This document shows, in pieces, positions 6,442-12,117 of a stretch of DNA of 16,641 bases. The stretch comes from Anaerolineae bacterium (GTDB taxonomy: Bacteria > Chloroflexota > Anaerolineae > B4-G1), in the NCBI GenBank assembly GCA_030612585.1, contig JAUWNP010000094.1, forward strand, positions 1-16,641, read 5' to 3'. The translations under genes were made by a program, and so were the position numbers. The notes beneath the pieces were generated by a model that was not told where the DNA came from, did no database searches, and saw only the letters and a program-made list of their open reading frames with translations. How positions within the stretch are numbered: the first letter of the stretch is position 1; each line of letters starts with the position of its first letter.

Positions 6442-6470
6442 CAATGAACAATGAGGCAATGAACAATGAA
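6442..6470 (+). repeat. CAATGAA heptamer repeat at the gene junction
   Basis: Four copies of CAATGAA or CAATGAG (6442-6448, 6449-6455, 6457-6463, 6464-6470), with one extra G after the second. The array supplies the start codon and first codons (MNNEAMNNE) of the next gene, plus two out-of-frame ATGs at 6451 and 6466. Confidence 0.75.
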
Positions 6471-7643
6471 CAATCCCGGAGGCGACGTTGGGCTGCTGGA
6501 TTTGCGCTTCTGGCCGTCGGCCTTATATTCTTGGCTCAAGGTTTTGGGATTTGGGATTTGGGATTTGGGGTTTCCTCTGCTCCTCCTACGCCGACCTCGT
6601 GGCCCCGTGTGCGTTTGGCGTCTCCTGAGTATGGTATGCAGGTTTTCCTGTGGTGGCAGGAGGAAGAGGCACTGCAGCGTGACTTGCAGTTAGTCCACGA
6701 CGCTGGTTTTGGGTGGATTAAGCAGCACGTGGGCTGGAGGGACGTCGAAGGGGCGGCCAAGGGTGCCTTCAATTGGTATTTCACCGACCGCATCATCGCC
6801 GACGCGGAGCGATTGGGCCTGAACGTACTCTTTCGCCTGGATCGTGAGCCGGTGTGGACTGTGCCGCCCGAGGGAACGCACTCCGACAACGGCCCTCCAG
6901 AGAACCCGCAGGACTTTGGCGACTTCTGCCACGCCCTGGCCAGCCGGTACCGGGGGCGGGTGCGGGCCTATCAGGTGTGGAATGAGCCCAATCTGGCCCG
7001 CGAGTGGGGAGGGTGGGTGCCCGACCCGGTCGGATATGTCGAACTGCTGCGCGCATGTTACATTGGCATCAAGACCGCCGACCCGGATGCGCTGGTCATC
7101 TCGGCCGGGCTGGCGCCCACCGGCAACGGCCCGCCCGAGGCCATCCCCGACGTGGACTACCTGATCGGGATGTACGAGGCCGGGGCAGCGCCGTACTTCG
7201 ACCTGCTGGGAGTCAACGCCCCCGGCTACAAGGCCCCGCCTGAGATGTCACCGGGCGAGGTGGCGATCGATGACCGCTACGGCGGGCAGCGCTTCTTCTG
7301 CTTCCGCCACGTCGAGGACGTGCGAGAGATCATGTTGCGCTACGACGATGGCGATAAGCAGGTGGCAGTGCTGGAGGTGGGCTGGACCACCGACCCGCGT
7401 CCGGATTCGCCGTATCATTGGCACGCTGTTACCGAAGAGCAGCAGGCCGACTATCTGGTGCGGGCCTTCTGTTACGCTGGGGAGCATTGGTCGCCCTGGA
7501 TCGGGCTGATGACGGTAATCTCCATTGCCGACCCCCGCTGGACTGGAGAGGACGAGCAGTACTGGTGGGCCATCACTGAGCCAGGCTGGCCCGAGACCCA
7601 TGTGCGTCCGGCCTACGAAACATTGAGTGATATGAAGAAGTGA
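6444..7643 (+). CDS. Membrane-anchored clan GH-A glycoside hydrolase, third paralogue
   Basis: This 399-residue protein has an Arg-rich stretch (12-15) before a hydrophobic anchor (about 16-36) and a catalytic barrel from about residue 60. Acid/base E181 lies in YQVWNEPN, followed by LAREW; the nucleophile is E311 in AVLEVGWTT. It is clearly related to the gene at 5108 and to the C-terminal domain of the fusion at 634, but it has lost the GAHHN block, having GVNAP instead. Start choice is uncertain. ATG 6444 lies in a CAATGAA repeat, with a weak GGAG 13 bases upstream; the in-frame ATG at 6459 would drop five residues. The end of the anchor (GFGIWDLGFG) is encoded by a TTTGGGA repeat, so repeat spread has shaped the N-terminus. 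The substrate is unknown. Confidence 0.87.
   Translation: MNNEAMNNEQSRRRRWAAGFALLAVGLIFLAQGFGIWDLGFGVSSAPPTPTSWPRVRLASPEYGMQVFLWWQEEEALQRDLQLVHDAGFGWIKQHVGWRDVEGAAKGAFNWYFTDRIIADAERLGLNVLFRLDREPVWTVPPEGTHSDNGPPENPQDFGDFCHALASRYRGRVRAYQVWNEPNLAREWGGWVPDPVGYVELLRACYIGIKTADPDALVISAGLAPTGNGPPEAIPDVDYLIGMYEAGAAPYFDLLGVNAPGYKAPPEMSPGEVAIDDRYGGQRFFCFRHVEDVREIMLRYDDGDKQVAVLEVGWTTDPRPDSPYHWHAVTEEQQADYLVRAFCYAGEHWSPWIGLMTVISIADPRWTGEDEQYWWAITEPGWPETHVRPAYETLSDMKK
6543..6570 (+). repeat. TTTGGGA heptamer tandem repeat inside a coding region
   Basis: Four 7-base units: TTTGGGA three times, then TTTGGGG. They encode most of GFGIWDLGFG at the end of the membrane anchor. Seven is not a multiple of three, so any change in copy number other than by three units would shift the frame of the gene at 6444. 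Confidence 0.8.
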
Positions 7644-7650
7644 TCTCAGC

Positions 7651-7720
7651 CATTGGCCGGTAGCAGTTGGCGGCTAGCCGTCAACCGCTGCTGACCGCTA
7701 ACTGCTAATTACTGACTGCT
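7651..7720. repeat. Degenerate heptamer array with inverted halves filling the spacer before rtcA
   Basis: The whole spacer can be read as ten 7-base units. The left units resemble the reverse complement of the right ones: AGCAGTTGGCGG (7662-7673) against CCGCTAACTGCT (7695-7706), with one G-T pair. Inside lies TTGGCGGCTAGCCGTCAA (7667-7684), itself self-complementary apart from one G-T. The array ends four bases before the rtcA ATG and leaves no ribosome-binding site. No promoter is recognisable in it. Confidence 0.65.
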
Positions 7721-7723
7721 AAA

Positions 7724-8785
7724 ATGCTAGTGATTGATGGTTCCTACGGCGAAGGAGGCGGGCAGGTTCTCCGCACTGCGTTGGCACTGGCGATTCTTAC
7801 CGGGCAGCCGATGCGTTTTGAGCATATCCGCGCTGGGCGCAGGAAGCCGGGCCTCCAACCTCAGCATCTCACCGGTGTGCGAGTGGCTGCCGCTGTGTGT
7901 GGCGCGCGTCTGGAAGGGGCCGCATTGGGCTCTCAGATGCTCACCTTTGTCCCCGGCGGCCCGCCCCGCCCCGGCGAGTACGTCTTCGACGTAACCGAGG
8001 CGGCCCGGGGTGGCAGCGCCGGATCTGTGGGCCTGGTGCTACAGACAGTGCTCCTGCCGTTGGCACTGGCCGGTGGAGAATCGCGCCTGACGCTGCGGGG
8101 CGGCACGCACGTGCCCTGGGCTCCGTCGGTGTCCTACCTGGAACACGTTTTCCTGCCCCATCTAACGCGCATGGGTGTGCGCGTCCAGGTGGAACTGGTG
8201 CGCTGGGGATTCTACCCGGCGGGCGGTGGGGAGATACAGGTGCGGATCATGGGACGAGAGGGGCCTCTGTGCCCCATCCTGTTGACCGGGCGGGGGGAAC
8301 TCCGGCGAGTCTGGGGCACAGCGGCGGTGATGAACTTGCCGGCCCACATCCCACAGCGTTTGGCCGCTCGTGCCCGCAACGTCTTGGCGGAGGCGGGCCT
8401 CCAGGCACAGGTGGAACCACGCCGGCTGCGCGGTGCTGGACCGGGGGCTGGCATCTTCCTGTTTGCCGAATACGCACACGCTACGGCTGGCTTCACCGCC
8501 TACGGGCGTAAGGGGCTGCCGGCCGAGCGCGTGGCCGAAGCGGCCTGCGAGGACCTGCTGGCCCATCATCGCTCCGCTGGTCCGGCCGATCCGCATCTGG
8601 CCGATCAATTGGTGCTGCCGATGGCCCTGGCGGCGGGAGAATCTCGAGTGGTCACCTCGCGGGTGTCTCAACATCTATTGACCAACGTTTGGGTCGTGCA
8701 GCAATTCCTGGCGCGGGAGTTACGCATTGAGGGGGAACCAGGAGCGCCGGGCACGCTAGTTGTAATGGGAGGGGAGCATGATTGA
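7724..8785 (+). CDS. rtcA: RNA 3'-terminal phosphate cyclase
   Basis: RtcA converts an RNA 3'-phosphate to a 2',3'-cyclic phosphate using ATP, through a covalent enzyme-AMP intermediate; it is cytoplasmic. The 353-residue product has the family N-terminus LVIDGSYGEGGGQVLRTALA and the following RAGRRKPGLQPQHL block. Family segments GGGTHVPWAPS-like (125-135) and GFYPAGGGE (162-170) follow. Near the C-terminus HLADQLVLPMALAAGESR precedes SQHLLTN, whose H317 matches the histidine that is adenylylated. It is slightly longer than the E. coli enzyme. The conserved MxxIDGS start fixes the ATG, although no ribosome site precedes it because a repeat array abuts the gene. It overlaps rnz by eight bases. 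No rtcB or rtcR is in the window, so its role here is more likely RNA end processing with rnz than an rtcBA repair operon. Confidence 0.96.
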   Translation: MLVIDGSYGEGGGQVLRTALALAILTGQPMRFEHIRAGRRKPGLQPQHLTGVRVAAAVCGARLEGAALGSQMLTFVPGGPPRPGEYVFDVTEAARGGSAGSVGLVLQTVLLPLALAGGESRLTLRGGTHVPWAPSVSYLEHVFLPHLTRMGVRVQVELVRWGFYPAGGGEIQVRIMGREGPLCPILLTGRGELRRVWGTAAVMNLPAHIPQRLAARARNVLAEAGLQAQVEPRRLRGAGPGAGIFLFAEYAHATAGFTAYGRKGLPAERVAEAACEDLLAHHRSAGPADPHLADQLVLPMALAAGESRVVTSRVSQHLLTNVWVVQQFLARELRIEGEPGAPGTLVVMGGEHD

Positions 8786-9710
8786 AATCGTCTTTCTGGG
8801 TACTTCGGCATCGGCTCCCTCGATCCATCGTGGGCTTTCGGCGCAGGTTGTCCTTTACAAAGATTATCGCTTTCTGGTGGACTGTGGCGAGGGGACACAG
8901 CGACAAATCTTGCACAGCGGCCTGGGCTTTAAGAGGCTTAACAGAATTCTTCTCACTCATGGCCACCTCGACCATATACTCGGTCTGGGTGGCTTGGTTT
9001 CCACCTTCGCCCGCTGGGAAGTAGTTGACCACATCGAGATTTACGGTGGGGCTTGGGCGCTTGAGCGGGTGTATGCTCTGATCTACGGCGTGGTGCTGCG
9101 AGGTGCCAAGCCCTCGCTCAAGATTGACTTCATCGAGGTGCGCCCCGGGGTGGTGCTGGAAGATGATACTTTCGAGGTCCTGGCCTTCCCGGTGAGCCAT
9201 CGCGGGCCGAGCCTGGGCTACCTATTTCGCGAGAAACCGCGTCGCCCGTTCCTTAATGAACAGGCGGAGGCATTGGGTGTGCCCCAAGGGCCGGAGCGGC
9301 GACGCCTGGTCGCTGGCGAAGCGGTGACGTTGCCCGATGGTCGCGTGATCCATCCCGAAGATGTACTGGGTCCGCCACGGCCTGGCGCATGTCTGGTCCA
9401 CGTCGGCGACGCCGGACGGACCGAGGACCTGGAGGCGGCTGTGCGCGGGACCGATATGCTGGTCATCGAGGCCACGTATTTGCGGCGCGAGGCGGATATG
9501 GCGCGTCGTTTTGCTCACCTTACGGCGGCGCGGGCAGCGCAGTTGGCCCGGGATGCGGGAGTCCACCGGCTGGTGCTGACCCACGTCTCGCGGCGCTATC
9601 GCGAGGCGGAAGTTCTTGAGGAAGCGCGGGCCGTTTTTCCAGAGACGGTCGTCGCCCGTGATTTCGACCACTTCCGCGTGTTGCGCAGGGATGTGGAGCG
9701 TGAGACGTGA
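8778..9710 (+). CDS. rnz: Ribonuclease Z (tRNA 3' endonuclease)
   Basis: RNase Z cleaves precursor tRNA at the 3' side of the discriminator base, using two zinc ions in a metallo-beta-lactamase fold. The 310-residue protein has the short (RNase Z-S) length. Metal ligands are visible: THGHLDH (60-66), H141 in VSHRG, D211 in HVGDAGRTEDL and H269 in VLTHVSRRY. H247 in RRFAHLTA matches the conserved catalytic-site histidine of the AxHLT motif. The N-terminus IVFLGTSASAPS is typical of the family. GGAGG five bases upstream supports the ATG, which lies inside the end of rtcA (8-base overlap). The pair is therefore probably translated from one message. Confidence 0.95.
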   Translation: MIEIVFLGTSASAPSIHRGLSAQVVLYKDYRFLVDCGEGTQRQILHSGLGFKRLNRILLTHGHLDHILGLGGLVSTFARWEVVDHIEIYGGAWALERVYALIYGVVLRGAKPSLKIDFIEVRPGVVLEDDTFEVLAFPVSHRGPSLGYLFREKPRRPFLNEQAEALGVPQGPERRRLVAGEAVTLPDGRVIHPEDVLGPPRPGACLVHVGDAGRTEDLEAAVRGTDMLVIEATYLRREADMARRFAHLTAARAAQLARDAGVHRLVLTHVSRRYREAEVLEEARAVFPETVVARDFDHFRVLRRDVERET

Positions 9711-9719
9711 TGGGCAGAT

Positions 9720-9725
9720 TATAAT
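9720..9725 (+). promoter_or_regulatory. Possible -10 box upstream of the small zinc-ribbon gene
   Basis: A perfect TATAAT lies in the 38-base gap between rnz and the gene at 9749, about 24 bases before the ATG. The bases 16-18 upstream do not form a convincing -35 box and there is no TGn extension, so this may be chance. Confidence 0.25.
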
Positions 9726-9748
9726 CGAGCAAAGCGAGGGGAAGGAAT

Positions 9749-10048
9749 ATGCCAGCGTACCGTAGGGCGAGTATTAGAGAATTGACTTCAGCCGCCTACG
9801 AATTGGACTCAGGCGTTGTTGAGGGACGTCTGCATCGTGGCGCAGGAGATGGGCGGTGGATGGTGGATGACGTGGAGTTGAATGAGTGGCTGACCAGGTA
9901 CGATGGTCAGGAGATCGTCCTCATTGTCGCCTCATTGGAAGACGACCGCCCTATGCGACCCAAGGTCTGCCGCACCTGCGGGAGAGAATACGTAGGTATT
10001 GAGTGCCTGCGTTGCCGTGAAATCCGTGTCCGCCTGCGGGGACGTTGA
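9749..10048 (+). CDS. Small protein with C-terminal zinc ribbon, function unknown
   Basis: This 99-residue protein is of a kind I do not recognise by name. The N-terminal part includes GRWMVDDVELNEWLTRYDGQ and then EIVLIVASLEDDRP, which reads like a compact alpha/beta domain. The C-terminus carries two cysteine pairs, C74-x2-C77 (VCRTCG) and C86-x2-C89 (CLRC), spaced closely enough for one zinc ion, and ends in an Arg-rich tail (EIRVRLRGR) that could touch nucleic acid. GAGGGG seven bases upstream supports the ATG. It lies 38 bases after rnz in the same direction and may belong to the same transcript. A role in RNA processing or translation would fit that context but is only inference. Confidence 0.75.
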   Translation: MPAYRRASIRELTSAAYELDSGVVEGRLHRGAGDGRWMVDDVELNEWLTRYDGQEIVLIVASLEDDRPMRPKVCRTCGREYVGIECLRCREIRVRLRGR

Positions 10049-10105
10049 ACAGCCTCTCTTTAGCCTATCTTTTTCTGGCATGGCGACAATCTATGAGAAA
10101 CTGAC

Positions 10106-10135
10106 CATGGTTACCCAGGCACACGGGTAACCATG
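10106..10135. terminator. Perfect hairpin between convergent genes
   Basis: CATGGTTACCC (10106-10116) and GGGTAACCATG (10125-10135) pair perfectly over 11 bp with an 8-base loop. It lies between the ends of the rightward gene (10048) and the leftward operon (10256), where a bidirectional terminator is expected. Only CCTCATTTT follows on the plus strand and no T-run on the minus strand, so termination strength is doubtful. The rest of 10049-10255 shows a short T-run near 10070 and nothing else recognisable. Confidence 0.5.
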
Positions 10136-10255
10136 CCTCATTTTACTGAGTGACTGGCAAGGTGATGTAGCCGGACAATTGGCTACCGCTTTGCACCGAG
10201 TGCTGATTGCTGGTGAGGTTGATCGAGGCTGCGGATTGAGCGCCTGGATGTTGCC

Positions 10256-10669
10256 TTAAACGGTCTCACCCTCGGCCAGTATATCTTCCTGTAAGATCTT
10301 CTGAGCCTCGGAGGCGATACGGCCCATGTCCATAAAGACCAGGGCCAGCTTGGCGTTGGCGTTGGCCAACGTGACCAGGATTGCCTCGCTGCTGATGGAC
10401 GTCAAAAAGACGTAGCCGGTACCTTCTCCCTCGACGTAGACCTGCTTGACTTCTCCTGATAGTAACTCTCTCGCGATGCGCTCGCCGAGAGTGAGCACGG
10501 CTGCCGACATAGCACCAATCTCCTGCTCGTCGGTACCGCTAGGCAAAGCCGACGCCAGCACCAGCCCCTCGGAGCTGACAATAGCCGAGGCTTCGATGTT
10601 GGGTGTAAGCCCCTGTATCTGGCGTAGCAGCATGCCTAGTCTTCGGATTCGATCATCGACGCTAACCAT
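10256..10669 (-). CDS. Roadblock/LC7-domain protein (MglB-like), last gene of the operon
   Basis: This 137-residue protein is almost entirely one Roadblock/LC7 domain, a fold that dimerises and binds small GTPases as GAP, exchange factor or scaffold. Typical segments are VDDRIRRLGMLLRQI (helix 1), ASAIVSSEGLVLASALP (strands 1-2), EIGAMSAAVLTLGERIARELL (helix 2) and YVFLTSISSEAILVTLANANAKLALVFMDM (strands 3-5 and helix 3). AGGAGG eight bases upstream fixes the start. That start lies 34 bases inside the preceding Roadblock gene, so the two are coupled. The partner is presumably the GTPase encoded two genes upstream. The exact biochemical activity cannot be read from the sequence. Confidence 0.92.
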   Translation of the reverse strand: MVSVDDRIRRLGMLLRQIQGLTPNIEASAIVSSEGLVLASALPSGTDEQEIGAMSAAVLTLGERIARELLSGEVKQVYVEGEGTGYVFLTSISSEAILVTLANANAKLALVFMDMGRIASEAQKILQEDILAEGETV

Positions 10670-11466
10670 TTAAGTGCCCTCCTCAAGAATGAACTCCGTT
10701 GACCCGCCTGCCCGGCAGCCTCTTGGCCTGCGACTGCTACAGATGAGACAGGAGGAATCATGTCCTGCTCTAATGCACTCATCACATCTTTTTCTAACGC
10801 CAGCAACTCGGCCTCGATCTCTTCGAGATGATGGGCGTCCTGCAATCTGGCACGAATGGTGCTCACTCGTTCCGGGAAAAAGCCCAAATCCAGTGATTCG
10901 AGCTTGGTTTGCAGGTCATCCAGGCGATCGTCCAGCACCTCGGTCGTCTGCACTTCGCTGGTCACCAACTTGCGCAACTTCTCAATGGACGGGGCAGCCT
11001 CGGCCCATTGACCCGCCTCGCGCGTGGCAATTCCCATGACCTGGGCTACGTGTGCCTCAAGCAATTCCACGTCGTGCAAGACCAGAGCCAGGTTGGCATC
11101 GGCGGAGGCGATGGTCAACAGAACCGCTGCCTCGCCGATAGCCCGCAAGATGGCGTATCCGCCCTGTCCCTCAATGTATGCCTGACGCATCTCGGACCCC
11201 AGTTGCTCCAGGGTGATGCGCCGCCCCAGCAAGGCGACTGGCGCGGCCAGCGCTGCCACGGTTTCCGCCTCCACGCCGCTCGGCAGCGCCGATGCCCACA
11301 ACTTCCCGCCAGGGCTGATCAGGGCTAGCGCCGTGATGTATGGCCGTCGTCCGATGACTTGCGCCAGTAGCCTCTCCAGTGATGTCCGGGGGCCGTTTGC
11401 CCCAGTGCTATGAGGGGTCTGCTGGAGGTTCTCTTCCAAAAAGGTATCTTCGAGCAATTGGTTCAT
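10636..11466 (-). CDS. Roadblock/LC7-domain protein with coiled-coil tail
   Basis: This 276-residue protein has a Roadblock/LC7 domain at about residues 29-135: ITALALISPGGKLWASALPS, then AALAAPVALLGRRITLEQL, then YAILRAIGEAAVLLTIASAD. It shares the LWASALPSG/LASALPSG strand with the Roadblock protein downstream. Residues 160-235 are predicted helical, with heptad-like spacing and many Glu, Asp and Leu, so a coiled coil. The C-terminus (255-270) is basic and amphipathic (RSSFLRRALKWLASMI) and could touch the membrane or a partner. The ATG overlaps the GTPase stop as ATGA and has GGAG five bases upstream. It probably forms a dimer, homotypic or with the smaller Roadblock protein, that regulates the GTPase. 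The coiled-coil extension is not part of simple MglB-type proteins. Confidence 0.9.
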   Translation of the reverse strand: MNQLLEDTFLEENLQQTPHSTGANGPRTSLERLLAQVIGRRPYITALALISPGGKLWASALPSGVEAETVAALAAPVALLGRRITLEQLGSEMRQAYIEGQGGYAILRAIGEAAVLLTIASADANLALVLHDVELLEAHVAQVMGIATREAGQWAEAAPSIEKLRKLVTSEVQTTEVLDDRLDDLQTKLESLDLGFFPERVSTIRARLQDAHHLEEIEAELLALEKDVMSALEQDMIPPVSSVAVAGQEAAGQAGQRSSFLRRALKWLASMIESED

Positions 11467-12086
11467 TTTCGCTCCATCTCGTTTCCACGGGTTATGCGCT
11501 GCGCATAGCCTATTGTTGAGTATGCAGTGTACGAGCCAGTTGCCAGGTGAGGCGCGATCGCCTCCAGAATGGACAGCACACTGTTCTGATCGGAAGCGAT
11601 GCAGCCGGAGGGCGGCAACAGGGCGACCGCGCGCCCCGGCTGACCAGAGCCTACCAGGTTCAATGCCTGGCTCACCTCGTCAGGTGATAGCGCGCCAGGC
11701 ACGTCTTGCTTGTTGGCGACGACAAACATCGGAATGCCATTGGCGCGAGCGGCAAAGAAATCGAACATCCAGCCGGCGTCGGCCAAGCTGGTCAGGTCGC
11801 TGCTGTCTACCAGCATGAGGATGCCGTCGCATTCGACGATGAGCGTCTCCCACATAAAAGCGAACCGCCGCTGCCCTGGCGTGCCGACCAGGTGCAACGA
11901 GATGCCACTGGGTAACGTGACCCTACCGAAGTCCATCGCCACTGTCGTCTGCTGTTTGACATGACGGCCTACATCAGTGGGCACTTCAGTATTCACGCCG
12001 CGAATCTCGTTGACGGTATTGATGAGCGCCGTTTTACCGGCGTTAAAGGGGCCTGTGACGACAAGTTTTAGGCAATCCATGTTCAA
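11463..12086 (-). CDS. Small GTPase of the COG2229/CvnD type
   Basis: This 207-residue cytoplasmic GTPase is of the group commonly found beside Roadblock proteins, including actinobacterial conservons. The P-loop is GPFNAGKT (12-19), a threonine pair at 47-48 fits switch I, G3 reads GTPGQRRF (68-75) and the base-specificity motif is NKQD (125-128). G3 lacks the usual leading Asp (GTPG instead of DxxG), a known trait of this group, so hydrolysis may depend on the Roadblock partners. The start at 12086 is TTG with AGGA six bases upstream; the ATG at 12080 is an alternative with 12-base spacing. It ends with an ATGA overlap into the first Roadblock gene and begins 31 bases after the membrane-protein gene, so it is firmly part of the operon. 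Confidence 0.93.
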   Translation of the reverse strand: MNMDCLKLVVTGPFNAGKTALINTVNEIRGVNTEVPTDVGRHVKQQTTVAMDFGRVTLPSGISLHLVGTPGQRRFAFMWETLIVECDGILMLVDSSDLTSLADAGWMFDFFAARANGIPMFVVANKQDVPGALSPDEVSQALNLVGSGQPGRAVALLPPSGCIASDQNSVLSILEAIAPHLATGSYTAYSTIGYAQRITRGNEMERK

Positions 12087-12117
12087 TGATCATCCTCTTG
12101 CGCTGGACCGTGGCTAG

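Noticed and set aside
7651..7720. tRNA gene or riboswitch in the spacer before rtcA
   Set aside because: The foldable structure comes from inverted heptamer repeats. There is no cloverleaf, T-loop consensus or known aptamer core.
6442..7720. CRISPR array
   Set aside because: Repeat units are seven bases and contiguous; there are no 20-40-base repeats with unique spacers and no cas genes.
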